Shown: positions 7,290 to 16,064 of the stretch, piece by piece
Layout of the letters: every line of letters begins with the position of its first letter
Position numbering within the stretch: the stretch's first letter is position 1
NCBI GenBank assembly: GCA_016783505.1
Contig: JADHWK010000001.1
Location: 124,001 to 188,000 of the forward strand
Direction of reading: 5' to 3'
From: Candidatus Zhuqueibacterota bacterium
GTDB taxonomy: Bacteria > BS750m-G25
DNA length: 64,000 nucleotides
Notes under the pieces: generated by a model
Database searches by the model: none
Seen by the model: only the letters and a program-made list of their open reading frames with translations
What the model was told of the DNA's origin: nothing
Position numbers and translations under genes: made by a program

Positions 7290-8110
7290 TATTTATCAAA
7301 GGAATAAACAATTCCCATCCTTAATCCATCACAGAATAGGGATATCTTTGTAGCCTTCTTATTATAATGCAATGCCGGAATGATCATCCCAATGGCCGAT
7401 CCCACTACCGCTCCCGCCAGCACGTCTGTGGGGTAGTGGTATCCGGCGGCCACCCGCAGGACCCCCGTCAGGGTGGCCCCGGAAAGACCGATCAGCCATA
7501 GGGATCTCTTAAAGGACGAATCCGGATGGCGAGCCTCGTAGAGCAGGGCGGCCATCACCACCCCATTAAAGGCCAGGGCGGTTTGCAGGGAGAAAAACGA
7601 CCGGGCAGCATCCTTTCCTTGGCGTTTGTTCAGGGGAACATCCGGACTATAGGCAAAGGGTCGTGCCCGATGGGTCAGTCCCTTGCTGATCCCCCCAAGT
7701 CCCTGAACAAGGAGGAGTGATTCCATAATCATCGTAAAATCGGTCCAGTGCCTGACCCTATCATTGCCCTCAAAATCAATCAGGCCGGAAAGAATGGGCA
7801 TCGCCGCGCACGCCGCCCCTATCACATCACTGGCCCGATCCAGCCCCTCGGAATAAAGGTCGGCCGCAAAACGGTCCAGAAAAAAAATGTCGTCTTTGTT
7901 CAATTCATCCAGATCAAGGGGTGCAACTGACTGTCGGCAATGTTCCCCTACGGCCCCAAAAGCGAGGCAGCACGTTACCAATGCGAGGTCCTTCTTCCAT
8001 TCCAGCGAGAAGGGATCTGAATGGGGTTGACCCCACACCAATCTGGGAATGGAGAAGGATAAAATAGCCCCGATCACTAAAATGAATTTTCTTGACAGAA
8101 AAACTCTCAT
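7289..8110 (-). CDS. PAP2-superfamily membrane protein with a degenerate motif 2
   Basis: This 273-residue protein has an N-terminal signal or anchor and several hydrophobic helices. PAP2 enzymes dephosphorylate lipid phosphates such as undecaprenyl-pyrophosphate or phosphatidate. Motif 1 is intact as KGLTHRARP, and motif 3 is recognisable as RVAAGYHYPTD with its histidine. Motif 2, normally (P)SGH, reads SFFSLQTALAF, so the acid-base histidine is replaced by Gln176 (codon CAA at 7583-7585, one base away from a His codon). The protein may therefore be inactive or altered. The ATG is at 8108-8110. Confidence 0.75.
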   Translation of the reverse strand: MRVFLSRKFILVIGAILSFSIPRLVWGQPHSDPFSLEWKKDLALVTCCLAFGAVGEHCRQSVAPLDLDELNKDDIFFLDRFAADLYSEGLDRASDVIGAACAAMPILSGLIDFEGNDRVRHWTDFTMIMESLLLVQGLGGISKGLTHRARPFAYSPDVPLNKRQGKDAARSFFSLQTALAFNGVVMAALLYEARHPDSSFKRSLWLIGLSGATLTGVLRVAAGYHYPTDVLAGAVVGSAIGMIIPALHYNKKATKISLFCDGLRMGIVYSFDK

Positions 8111-8427
8111 ATGATTTGTTGCTTCAAGATTTCACCTTGAAGCACGACAGACACCTTCAGGTTATACTATGTCAATTTCCATTAGCCACCCAAGATGTAA
8201 TTTCTCACGGATAAATATTTAGTGATGAAATTTGGATATGTTCCTCCCTTTTTTAACCTAAAGGTAAAATAATTCTTTTCCCAAGATCGTTTCCCCCTGG
8301 CCGGGCAGGCAAGATCCTTCGGGCCGACAAGGTTCAACCTTGAAAGAACAGAAATCTGTTGCAACATTGCAAAATGTATGTCGAAAATGTCCCGATCCAC
8401 AAGTCTCGGGACGGGATTTTTCGGCAT
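8111..8427. repeat. Gene-free stretch with two dispersed repeats
   Basis: I see no credible gene. It contains the fullest copy of the TTGCTTCAAGG repeat (8119-8163, TTGCTTCAAG...CCTTGAAGCA then AGACACCTTCAGGTT) and a spaced palindrome TCCCG...CGGGA at 8390-8416 of the TCCCGAA family. The 81-residue frame that spans it has no recognisable protein features. Confidence 0.6.
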
Positions 8428-10335
8428 CTACTTTTTAATCCTTGTCATCCTCACCAGATAATACCCCAGGGCGGCAAAAACTAGGATGGAGATGACCTCG
8501 CCCCAGTTGCCCGGCCAGTGAAATCCGATCCCCTTGGGCCGGCCGGCGAAAAAGACATAGAAGGCGATCAGCACCCCCATAATCCCCTCCCCGGCGATAA
8601 GGCCGGAACCCAAAAGCACGCCCTTCTCCTTCCGCTGGGCTTTCAACGCCTCATCGGTCTCGGCGGCCTTTTCCACAAAGAACCTGATGCAGCCCCCAAC
8701 GTATACCGGGGTCATAGTGGATAGGGGCAAATACATCCCCACCGCAAATGGGAGGGAGGGTATCCCCAATATTTCCACCACCACGGCAAAAGCCGCTCCG
8801 GTAAACACCAACCCCCAGGGAAGATTCCCCTGCAGCACCCCCTCGATAACCGTCTTCATCAGGGTGGCTTGGGGAGCCGGGAGCTCGGCGGAGCCGAAGG
8901 TGTAGGCCTTGCCCAACAGCCACACGGCTCCGCAGATGAAGAAGGCCGAGGTCACCGCCCCAATAAGCTCGCCGGTCTGCTGCCGGCGGGGGGTGGCCCC
9001 GATTAGGTAGCCCGACTTCAAATCCTGGGAGATGTCACCGGCGATGGATGCAGCCACACACACCACCGTCCCGATGGTCAGTGCTGCCACCTTACCCACG
9101 TCATCCGTCCAACCTAAGAGATAGAAAAGGGAAGCGGTGCCCAGCAGGGTCACGATGGCCATTCCCGAGGTGGGGTTGGAGGAGACCCCCACCAAACCCA
9201 CGATGCGGGAAGATACGGTGACGAAGCAGAAGGCAAATCCGGCGATGCAGACCGCCCCTAAAAGCCGGATAGGAAGGGGTGTCTGGAAACCAATAGCGTG
9301 CGGGGTAACGGCAATCACCAGAATGACCAGCAGAGCCCCACCAAAGACCAGCATCATGGGGAGGTCATGGTCGGTGCGGATAGGTTTTTCCACCATCTCT
9401 CCAGCACTGACTTTAAGACCCTTAAGCCCCGCCTTCAGCGACCCGTACATGGTGGGCACCGATTTGATCACCGTAATAATGCCAGCAAAAGCTACCGCCC
9501 CGGCCCCAATGTAACGGATGTATCGGGTCCAGATTTCGGATGGTGACATCTCAGCAATGGATTTTAGTGATTCGGGAAAGAGAGGGGATGAAAGTCCCTC
9601 GCCGAAATGGGCGATCAGGGGGATCAGCCCCACCCAGGAGACCAGCCCCCCGGCCACCATGATAGCTGAAATCTTGTATCCTAAGATGTAGCCCACCCCG
9701 AGTAAGGCCGGGGCGGTCTCAATCCCAATCATCCCCTTTTTCAGCCCGGGGAGCTTGAGAAAGACCTTCTCTGGCCAGAGGTGCAAAAAGCCGATAAGGG
9801 CCTTATAAACCGCCCCCACCCCCATGCCCAGGAAGACATTCCTGGCCCGGGCGCCCCCTTGGTCGGCGGCGATCAAGACCTCAGCGACCGCCGTCCCTTC
9901 GGGGTAGGGCAGGCTGAGGTGTTCTTTGACTATCAGAAATCGCCTTAAGGGAATCATAGCCAAAATACCTAAAATTCCCCCCAGGATGGCCAGCATCCCC
10001 ATCTGAACGATACCCGGGTTGAACCCCCATATGAAGAGGGCGGGGATGGTGAAGATCACCCCCGAGGCCAAAGACGAGCTGGCCGACCCGGTGGTCTGGG
10101 CCATGTTATATTCCAGGATGGAGGATGGGCCTATAACCGGTCTTATGGCCCGAAACAGGGCCACGGAAATAACCGCCAGGGGGATGGAGGTGGAGATGGT
10201 CAGGCCCACCCGCAGGCCCAGGTAGGCGTTGGCGGAACCGAACAGGATACCGAAGACGGCACCGGCCAGCACGGCCTTAATGGTGAATTCTCGCAGGGAC
10301 GTTTCCGGGGAAACGTAGGGTTGATAGGCGTTCAT
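8428..10335 (-). CDS. OPT family oligopeptide transporter
   Basis: This is a polytopic inner-membrane transporter of about 635 residues with roughly 14-16 hydrophobic segments. The OPT signature lies near the N-terminus (NAYLGLRVGLTISTSIPLAV), and the central SxLASGVIFTIPALF, GVSSNPTSGMAI and GDISQDLKSGYLIGATPRRQQ blocks are typical of prokaryotic OPT proteins. These import small peptides or metal chelates; the substrate is unknown. I place the start at the ATG at 10333-10335 (MNAYQPYVSP) because GGAAGGAGA lies 4-9 nt upstream. A longer frame to 10377 has no such site. Confidence 0.9.
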   Translation of the reverse strand: MNAYQPYVSPETSLREFTIKAVLAGAVFGILFGSANAYLGLRVGLTISTSIPLAVISVALFRAIRPVIGPSSILEYNMAQTTGSASSSLASGVIFTIPALFIWGFNPGIVQMGMLAILGGILGILAMIPLRRFLIVKEHLSLPYPEGTAVAEVLIAADQGGARARNVFLGMGVGAVYKALIGFLHLWPEKVFLKLPGLKKGMIGIETAPALLGVGYILGYKISAIMVAGGLVSWVGLIPLIAHFGEGLSSPLFPESLKSIAEMSPSEIWTRYIRYIGAGAVAFAGIITVIKSVPTMYGSLKAGLKGLKVSAGEMVEKPIRTDHDLPMMLVFGGALLVILVIAVTPHAIGFQTPLPIRLLGAVCIAGFAFCFVTVSSRIVGLVGVSSNPTSGMAIVTLLGTASLFYLLGWTDDVGKVAALTIGTVVCVAASIAGDISQDLKSGYLIGATPRRQQTGELIGAVTSAFFICGAVWLLGKAYTFGSAELPAPQATLMKTVIEGVLQGNLPWGLVFTGAAFAVVVEILGIPSLPFAVGMYLPLSTMTPVYVGGCIRFFVEKAAETDEALKAQRKEKGVLLGSGLIAGEGIMGVLIAFYVFFAGRPKGIGFHWPGNWGEVISILVFAALGYYLVRMTRIKK

Positions 10336-10638
10336 ATCTCTCCTTCCTTGAATTGGCTGGCTCGCGCAAAGAAGCAAGTAGCCCGATTTAATGAAGGCGG
10401 GAACAGCTTAATCTTCATTCAAATGTATAATATAAGCAAAGTCTCCTAAAAAATCAAATTAAAAATTGAAACCCCCTAAAAAAGAAACGGGCAGGGGGAA
10501 ATCCCGGCCCGCATCCTGTTGAGGACAGATTTAATACCATTAAATTCATTCACAAAATTGAAAGGTCAATCTCGCCTAATGTACCGTGCATTTTCGAAGC
10601 CCTGATAAAATCGTGCTGCAGATTGCCCAACGCCGCCT
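10336..10638. other. Gene-free stretch between OPT and HepT genes
   Basis: This is about 300 bp without a credible gene. It contains the terminator at 10477-10512. Nothing else was recognised. Confidence 0.5.
10477..10512 (-). terminator. Probable intrinsic terminator after hepT
   Basis: On the minus strand an outer stem CGGGC/GCCCG (10507-10511 with 10488-10492) encloses an inner GGGATTTCCC hairpin and is followed by TTTCTTTTTT. It lies about 130 bp beyond the hepT stop. Confidence 0.6.
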
Positions 10639-10992
10639 TTATTCCTCCTCATTAAAACTCTTCAACATCGCAGCAACCATAGGTTTGGTTTCTGGTATAT
10701 TCTTGGTTACTATCTCCCAAATAATACTCAGATCTACGCCAAAGTATTCATGAATGGCAATATTCCTTAACCCAATCATTCTCCCCCATGGAATATCAGG
10801 AAATTTTCCTCTGACATCCTCTGGAATATTCCTTGACGCTTCACCGATAATTTCCATATTTCTTATAACTGCATCTACAACCATCTCGTTATTCACAAAC
10901 GTCTCATAGGCTAAACCTTTTATGTAACGCTCAATCTTATCCATAGCTTCCATAATATCTTCAACAAATAGCTTGTAGGTTCTTCTTTTCAT
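10639..10992 (-). CDS. hepT: HepT-like (DUF86) toxin of a HepT/MntA module
   Basis: This 117-residue helical protein of the DUF86/HepT family carries the RX4HXY motif as RNIAIHEY (about residues 79-86), proposed as the HEPN RNase active site. The ATG overlaps the stop of the upstream nucleotidyltransferase (ATGA), which is the usual order and coupling. In characterised pairs, the MNT enzyme adds AMP to a tyrosine of HepT and blocks its RNase activity. Here the tyrosine of the motif is present. The function is inferred from family and context. Confidence 0.85.
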   Translation of the reverse strand: MKRRTYKLFVEDIMEAMDKIERYIKGLAYETFVNNEMVVDAVIRNMEIIGEASRNIPEDVRGKFPDIPWGRMIGLRNIAIHEYFGVDLSIIWEIVTKNIPETKPMVAAMLKSFNEEE

Positions 10993-11279
10993 GCGTAAAC
11001 AATCTCTTTTAAGATTTTATCTCTCAATCGTGGTTTCAAAGCTCCCACCGTAACTAAATCCACATCTTTGCCTAAAATCTCCTCCAAAAATTCCTTAATA
11101 TCAATAAATTCCCATCCTATAGGTTCATAAAATTCCACCAAGATATCAACATCGCTTTCTTCGGATTCTTCACCCTGGACGTAAGAGCCAAAAATCCCTA
11201 TCTCTTTCACCTTAAATTTCTCCCCCAAGATAGGCTTAAATCTTTTTAGCGTTTTTTCTATCTCTTCTCGCGTTTTCAT
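10989..11279 (-). CDS. mntA: MntA-like minimal nucleotidyltransferase antitoxin
   Basis: This is a 96-residue nucleotidyltransferase-fold protein. The catalytic GSX10DXD motif is complete: GSYVQGEESEESDVD, with a third acidic residue likely in the following strand region (DVDLVTVGAL). I take the ATG at 11277-11279 (MKTREEIEK). An in-frame TTG at 11294 is possible, but GAGG lies 9 nt ahead of the ATG. The gene is translationally coupled to hepT. It is expected to AMPylate and neutralise HepT. Confidence 0.83.
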   Translation of the reverse strand: MKTREEIEKTLKRFKPILGEKFKVKEIGIFGSYVQGEESEESDVDILVEFYEPIGWEFIDIKEFLEEILGKDVDLVTVGALKPRLRDKILKEIVYA

Positions 11280-11354
11280 CTTCACATTCCTCAAAGGTAG
11301 TTTTTTTCCAAGGCGGTGCCAGACATTTCACTTAAGGCTTCCGCTGTTTGTGAA

Positions 11355-11381
11355 GTCCCGATCCCGAAGTCTCGGGACGGG
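11355..11381. repeat. TCCCGAA-family palindrome
   Basis: TCCCGATCCCGAAG followed by TCTCGGGACGGGC forms an imperfect hairpin just downstream of purF. It belongs to the same family as copies at 5704, 5860, 8390, 16483, 38517, 50035, 50100 and 50235. Confidence 0.6.
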
Positions 11382-11391
11382 CATTTTAGTT

Positions 11392-12789
11392 CTACTTTCT
11401 GTCCTTTATCCTCCTCTCCGCAAAAGTTTTACTTTCCTGAATGGGGGTGGGATATTCCCCGGTCAGGCAGGCCTTACACACCCCAAGGCCGATGGCCTCC
11501 TCTAAGCTGGAAATGTCCTGATAGGTCACCGAATCAGCCCCGATCTCCTGCCGGATCTGCTCGTTTCCCCTGTTCGTGGAGATCAACTCCGATTGCAAGG
11601 GAAAGTCAATCCCATAGTAACAGGGGTATTTCAGCGGGGGACAGGTGGAAACCAAGTGCACCTTCCGGGCCCCTTTATCCTTCAACATCTTCACAATCTT
11701 CCGGGAGGTGGTGCCCCGGACGATGCTGTCATCCACTAAGATGAGGTCTTTGCCCCTGATCTCCGAATAGATGGGGTTTAACTTTCTCAGCACCGCATTC
11801 TCCCGCTTTTCGGGGGAGCCCATGATGAACGACCTCCCCACGTAGCGGTCTTTAATAAGAGCCTCCCGGTAGGGCAGACCCAGCTCCTCAGCTAAGATGA
11901 TCGAGGCGGTAATGGAGGTATCCGGGACGGGGGAAACTAAGTCAGCCCTTATCCCCTTAAGCTTTTTAGCCAATCCCCTTCCTAAATTCTGCCTGACATC
12001 ATACACCGACCGGCCGTTGATCCTGGATTCGGCCCGGGCAAAATACACCCATTCAAACATACAGGGGGCCGGAGCATGGCTCTGGATAACCCGAAAATGT
12101 GCGTTAAGCTCAGTGTCCACAAAGATTGCCTCCCCGGGTTTTAAGTCCCGGCTAACCCCATATCCCAGCGAATTCAGGGCGATGTCTTCCGAGGCGAAGG
12201 CGAAGCCCTTTTTCCCGTTGACATACTTTTCGCCGAAGATCAGGGGTTTAATCCCCCGGGGGTCTTTGAAGGCCAACAGCCCCTTATCGGCAATGACAGC
12301 CACCACCGAATAGGCCCCGTCCACCTGTTCGAACACCCCTTGTATGGAATCAAATACGGCCTCTTTGGAAAATCTATGCCCGCCCAACTCGTCCGAGAAC
12401 AGATTTAGAATGAGTTCCAAATCGCAGTCTGAGGTCAGGTATCTCATTCTCTCTTTCAAATTGCTTTGCAACTGATCGAAATTAACGACGTTGCCGTTAT
12501 GGGCCATGGCGATGCCGTAGGGGTAGGTGGATATGAACGGCTGGACAAAGGTCCCCGCTCCCACCGTCGGGTATCGGGTGTGACCCACCCCGATGGTTCC
12601 TTTCAAGTTACTCAGTTTCTCTTCCTTGAACACCTCTTCCACTAATCCCAGCCCCCTCTTGGCATGGAACTTATCGCTGTAGGTGATCATCCCGGCGGCA
12701 TCCTGACCCCGATGCTGGAGCGTCTTCATACCCCAGTAGATCTCATCCGATGTATCCTGAGATCCTATGATACCAATAATTCCACACAT
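11392..12789 (-). CDS. purF: Amidophosphoribosyltransferase PurF
   Basis: This 465-residue enzyme catalyses the first committed step of purine synthesis (PRPP plus glutamine to phosphoribosylamine). The mature N-terminus MCGIIGIIG carries the nucleophilic Cys2 of the Ntn glutaminase domain directly after Met, with no propeptide. Further glutaminase elements are GVGHTRYPT and AMAHNGNVVN. The phosphoribosyltransferase domain shows the PRPP loop LILVDDSIVRGTTSRK at about residues 345-360. Cysteines in the C-terminal GLGVCKACLTG match positions that bind an Fe-S cluster in Bacillus-type enzymes. The length is normal. Its start lies 2 bp past the LysE gene stop, so the two are probably co-transcribed. 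Confidence 0.95.
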   Translation of the reverse strand: MCGIIGIIGSQDTSDEIYWGMKTLQHRGQDAAGMITYSDKFHAKRGLGLVEEVFKEEKLSNLKGTIGVGHTRYPTVGAGTFVQPFISTYPYGIAMAHNGNVVNFDQLQSNLKERMRYLTSDCDLELILNLFSDELGGHRFSKEAVFDSIQGVFEQVDGAYSVVAVIADKGLLAFKDPRGIKPLIFGEKYVNGKKGFAFASEDIALNSLGYGVSRDLKPGEAIFVDTELNAHFRVIQSHAPAPCMFEWVYFARAESRINGRSVYDVRQNLGRGLAKKLKGIRADLVSPVPDTSITASIILAEELGLPYREALIKDRYVGRSFIMGSPEKRENAVLRKLNPIYSEIRGKDLILVDDSIVRGTTSRKIVKMLKDKGARKVHLVSTCPPLKYPCYYGIDFPLQSELISTNRGNEQIRQEIGADSVTYQDISSLEEAIGLGVCKACLTGEYPTPIQESKTFAERRIKDRK

Positions 12790-12791
12790 CT

Positions 12792-13409
12792 TTAAATAAA
12801 TTTATCTAAAATGAACCAGGCCCCAAAGCCGAGCATTAGAAGTCCGCAGATTTTAAAAATGAGACCTTGAACCCGTTTCCCCCAGAGATGTTTGGTTTTA
12901 AAAACCGTCAGTGATACGAAAAAACCCCAACCCAGATCGCAAAGCCAGTGAACTACCCCGAAAAGGACCACCACCCAGGGGTTGAGGTCCAACGCCTTGG
13001 AAACCAACGCCGCCCCCACCGTGCCCCACCAGGCGAAGAAATAGGGGTTAGTGGCGGTGGTAATCACCCCCACCAATACAGAGGGATAGGGCAGGTAAGA
13101 TCCTCGCTCATCCGCTACGTTTCTCAGTTTGATCATCCCGTATCCCATATAGATCAATACCAACCCACCACCTATACTAATGCCCCAGGATACCGCGGGA
13201 TTGGTAAAGATCGTTTTTAACCCGAGATAAATAGCAGCGATCAGGGGCAATTCAATGATACCGTGACCTAAAGCGATGAGGGCCCCGGCATTTTTGTTCC
13301 CGTATCCCTTGGCCACGGTAGCGGCAAACACCGGCCCTGGGGCCATCACCCCGGAAAGGGAGATGACCACGGTCAGGAATAAAAATAAACCCAATTTTGA
13401 GTAATCCAC
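12792..13409 (-). CDS. LysE/RhtB family amino-acid exporter
   Basis: This 205-residue protein has about six hydrophobic segments. The family opening is visible as SGVMAPGPVFAATVAKGYGNKNAGALIALGHGIIELPLIAAIYLG (matching the APGPxxxxxxxxxxxxGxxxGxxxxxGHxxxE pattern), and ATNPYFFAWWGTVGAAL in the middle matches the family's NPKxxxFF region. Members export amino acids or similar metabolites; the substrate is not assignable. The start is a GTG at 13407-13409 and the ribosome-binding site is weak. Confidence 0.82.
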   Translation of the reverse strand: MDYSKLGLFLFLTVVISLSGVMAPGPVFAATVAKGYGNKNAGALIALGHGIIELPLIAAIYLGLKTIFTNPAVSWGISIGGGLVLIYMGYGMIKLRNVADERGSYLPYPSVLVGVITTATNPYFFAWWGTVGAALVSKALDLNPWVVVLFGVVHWLCDLGWGFFVSLTVFKTKHLWGKRVQGLIFKICGLLMLGFGAWFILDKFI

Positions 13410-13420
13410 CCTTCAAGATG

Positions 13421-13735
13421 TTAATTGTTTCTTTCCCGTTGGTAACAGTACGGGCATAATTCCTGCCCTTTAAGAAACCGGGTATCATCCTCGACACCGC
13501 AGATATCGCACCGGTTTTTCTTCCTCATCATACCAAAGAGTTCGTTCAATGGCTTTTCCATTGGGAGTTTTTCCCCCAGGGGCCTTTCCTCCAGGGGCTC
13601 TTCCTCCAGGGGCTTTTCCTCCAGGGGCCTTCCCGCTGGAAGCTTTTTCCCCCCCTGTCCTTTCTTCATGAAGAATCGGAAGAGAATCAAAAGAAACAAG
13701 AGGATAACCCCCAGATATTTGTATAGAATCTCCAT
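13421..13735 (-). CDS. Single-pass membrane protein with proline/glutamate repeats and a C-terminal zinc ribbon
   Basis: This is a 104-residue protein of no known family. The order is an N-terminal membrane helix (LYKYLGVILLFLLILFRFFM), a basic stretch, a low-complexity region of five to six EEKPLEE-like pentapeptides (about residues 38-66) and a C-terminal CDICG...CPYCY ribbon with two CxxC pairs, likely zinc-binding. The ATG at 13733-13735 follows GGGGAATGAC; an in-frame TTG four codons upstream is less likely. The stop lies 11 bp from the LysE start, so it shares that operon. Its function is unknown; a small envelope protein tethering a zinc ribbon to the inner face of the membrane is a guess. 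Confidence 0.65.
   Translation of the reverse strand: MEILYKYLGVILLFLLILFRFFMKKGQGGKKLPAGRPLEEKPLEEEPLEERPLGEKLPMEKPLNELFGMMRKKNRCDICGVEDDTRFLKGQELCPYCYQRERNN
13568..13631. repeat. 15-bp tandem repeat inside the zinc-ribbon gene
   Basis: There are four to five imperfect copies of TTTCCTCCAGGGGCC, a multiple of three, encoding the repeated EEKPLEE segment. Copy number could vary between strains without frameshift. Confidence 0.7.
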
Positions 13736-13803
13736 GTCATTCCCCAATTATTCCTACCAATCAAGTTAATTAACTAAAGCGAAAATGTCAACAGTTTTTT
13801 CTA

Positions 13804-14988
13804 TTACCTTTTCAACACAATCCGCATGGTGGTTCCCTCGCCCACCCGGCTTTCCTTAAGTAGCAGTTTCCCCCCGTGATAATCTTCCACGATGCGTTTG
13901 GCAAGGCTAAGCCCCAATCCCCAGCCCCGGGTTTTGGTGCTGTAACCGGGTCGGAATATGTTCTTGCGGTCCTTAACCTCAATACCCTTACCGGTGTCCG
14001 CCACGTCTATGATAACCCGCTTTTTATCCATGAACGCCGATATAGAGATCTTTCCCTGTTTTTGGGTAATGGCATCCAGAGCGTTCTTCATCAGATTTTC
14101 GATCACCCAGGTGAACAGCGCCCGGTTGAGATAGACCCCGTTCAAAGTCCCATAATGCTCGCTGATTTCGATCCTCTTCCGCGTCTGGGGTACCCTTTTT
14201 TTCAAATAGTCTACTGCCTCGGAAAGTACCTCTCTTAAGTCATACTTTTTCAGCTCCTCCCTGGATCCGATTTGGGAAAAACGGGCCGCTACCTGACCCA
14301 ATCGCTGCACGTCCTTCCCCATCTCGGTGGTAATCTGCCTCAATTTCTTCCGTCCTTTAGCTTCCTCCCTTAGTATTTCCAACCAGCCCAATATGGAGGA
14401 AATGGGGGTCCCCAACTGGTGGGCGGTCTCCTTGGCCATTCCGATCCAGATGGATTTCTTTTCCGACCGCCGAATAGAGTTAAACCCCACAAATCCGATC
14501 AGGATGAACAGACTGACCACTACGATCTCTATGTAAGGAAGCCACCTCAACTGTTTGATTAAAGAAGAATCCTCGTAATGGAGGTCTTGTGAAATATCCT
14601 CTGATAGAGGAAGAGGAACGGGCTCATTGCCGGATTGATCCATTCGGTGGACAATTTTTTTCACCCGAACGATTGTTTCTGATGAACGGTCCAATCCTTC
14701 AATGCCCAGGTTCTCCAGATTCTTCCAGAACACCGGGTTTCCCTCCTCATCGGTGACAACGATAGGAAAATCTATCTTTTTGATCTCCTCAAAGGCCAGC
14801 TCAGGATTTTCGCTCATAAGAAGGGTAGTGTAATTATCCACCACCAGGGTGAGCGTCTTCCGGGATTCCTCCCGGAGGTCATCTACCAGCTTCTGCGTAT
14901 AGAACAAAACCCCCCCGATGATGGCCACCGCCAGCAGGAACAACAATCCCTTAAAGCTGACCACCCGCCGATACATCACTTTTTGCAT
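13804..14988 (-). CDS. Membrane sensor histidine kinase (orphan)
   Basis: This is a 394-residue kinase. TM1 (about 12-30) and TM2 (about 151-170) bracket a roughly 120-residue extracytoplasmic sensor region. The phospho-acceptor box is ETAHQLGTPISSI with His190. The catalytic domain has an N-box NLMKNALDAI, a G1 box DVADTGKGIE and a G2 box GWGLGLSLAKRIVEDYHGG. There is no HAMP domain between TM2 and the H-box. The AHQLGTP sequence is typical of a kinase group common in Bacteroidetes-type genomes. No response regulator is adjacent; the next gene downstream is the zinc-ribbon protein. An AAAGGA site precedes the ATG. The signal is unknown. Confidence 0.88.
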   Translation of the reverse strand: MQKVMYRRVVSFKGLLFLLAVAIIGGVLFYTQKLVDDLREESRKTLTLVVDNYTTLLMSENPELAFEEIKKIDFPIVVTDEEGNPVFWKNLENLGIEGLDRSSETIVRVKKIVHRMDQSGNEPVPLPLSEDISQDLHYEDSSLIKQLRWLPYIEIVVVSLFILIGFVGFNSIRRSEKKSIWIGMAKETAHQLGTPISSILGWLEILREEAKGRKKLRQITTEMGKDVQRLGQVAARFSQIGSREELKKYDLREVLSEAVDYLKKRVPQTRKRIEISEHYGTLNGVYLNRALFTWVIENLMKNALDAITQKQGKISISAFMDKKRVIIDVADTGKGIEVKDRKNIFRPGYSTKTRGWGLGLSLAKRIVEDYHGGKLLLKESRVGEGTTMRIVLKR

Positions 14989-15000
14989 ACCGTCCTTTAG

Positions 15001-15996
15001 CTAAATATGAATTTCTATCACATCCCCATCCTCTACCCTATGGTCCCGCTGCACCATCTGGCCGTCGTATTTTTCCGACCCCCAGATGCGGGCAAACCTG
15101 AACCTCTCGACAAAATCCTTGTGGATGGCCTTAGCCACGTCCAGTACCGTGCTCCCCTTGGGTAAAATATAGGGTTTTTCCAGGTCGGACTTTTTGCCCG
15201 GTGCCTTAGTGTAGATCCGCAGGATTTCCAACCCGTTAAAGAAAAATTCCTTCATTTCCCCGAGGTTGGCCCCGGTTTTAGCGGAAATGAATTGTATAGC
15301 GAATCCCTCCCGGATACCTCGGGATTCCACCAGTCGGTCAGCACGGAATTTCGCCCCCCCAGCATCCGCCTTGTTCCCCACAACGACCGCCTTTTTAGTA
15401 ATCACAGAGAGCCCATCCGCCCTTTCACCACTGCTTTTGCTCAGCCGGATATTAACTCTCTCCAGCATCCGCACCAGGCTCAGCACCTGCTCTTCCGGCT
15501 GGGAGGCCCCAAGATCAACCACCAGCACCGCCAGATCAGCGCATCGGATGATGTTGTAGACCCAGGACTCGGTGTATTCCTCTGAGATAGGGGGCAGGTC
15601 CACCAACTGAATCTGAATGTCCTGATATGGCATCATTCCCGCCAGCGGCCTGAAAGTGGAGAAGGGATAATCGGCCACCTGGGGATGGGCATTGGTAACC
15701 GCCGCCAGGATACTGGACTTTCCCGAATTGGGGAGCCCCACCAAGGCCAACTGTCCCGCTCCCTCCTTCTCGATATAATCCGGGGCGGCTGCCTTGCCGA
15801 TCTTGGGTTTCTTCTTTGCCTCCTCAAGGTGGCGGGCGATCCGTCGCTTGAGGTCGCCCTGAAGGTGCTCGGTCCCCTTATGCTTGGGCATCACAGCCAG
15901 CATCTCCCGCAGGGCCTCAATCTTCTCCTTGGGGGTCCGGGCTTCCCGATACCGCTTCTCGGCGGCAAAATAATCAGGGGGTAAATTAGCCGGCAT
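15001..15996 (-). CDS. OBG/DRG-type GTPase with C-terminal TGS domain
   Basis: This is a 331-residue protein. A charged helical N-terminal region (1-75) resembles that of DRG GTPases. The G domain has a P-loop GLPNSGKSS (87-95), a DYPFSTFRP switch segment, a G3 LVDLPP and a G4 VVGNKAD. A TGS domain (about 270-331, beginning LPKGSTVLDVAKAIH) closes the protein and usually mediates RNA or ribosome contacts. G3 lacks the glycine of DxxG (DLPP), as in several DRG-like bacterial proteins. Its stop is 12 bp upstream of the histidine-kinase ATG, so the two share a transcript. A ribosome-linked role is inferred. Confidence 0.85.
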   Translation of the reverse strand: MPANLPPDYFAAEKRYREARTPKEKIEALREMLAVMPKHKGTEHLQGDLKRRIARHLEEAKKKPKIGKAAAPDYIEKEGAGQLALVGLPNSGKSSILAAVTNAHPQVADYPFSTFRPLAGMMPYQDIQIQLVDLPPISEEYTESWVYNIIRCADLAVLVVDLGASQPEEQVLSLVRMLERVNIRLSKSSGERADGLSVITKKAVVVGNKADAGGAKFRADRLVESRGIREGFAIQFISAKTGANLGEMKEFFFNGLEILRIYTKAPGKKSDLEKPYILPKGSTVLDVAKAIHKDFVERFRFARIWGSEKYDGQMVQRDHRVEDGDVIEIHI

Positions 15997-16064
15997 TTTT
16001 CATCTTTACAAGTCCCCTTTATTAAGGGGGAATTTAGGGGGGTGTTAAAACCAATTGGATACTA

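Noticed and set aside
8182-8427. 81-residue minus-strand frame upstream of the OPT transporter stop
   Set aside because: No recognisable features; it overlaps repeats and has no ribosome-binding site.
10336-10377. Longer start for the OPT transporter
   Set aside because: The extra 14 residues have no ribosome-binding site, while a clear one precedes the internal ATG at 10335.
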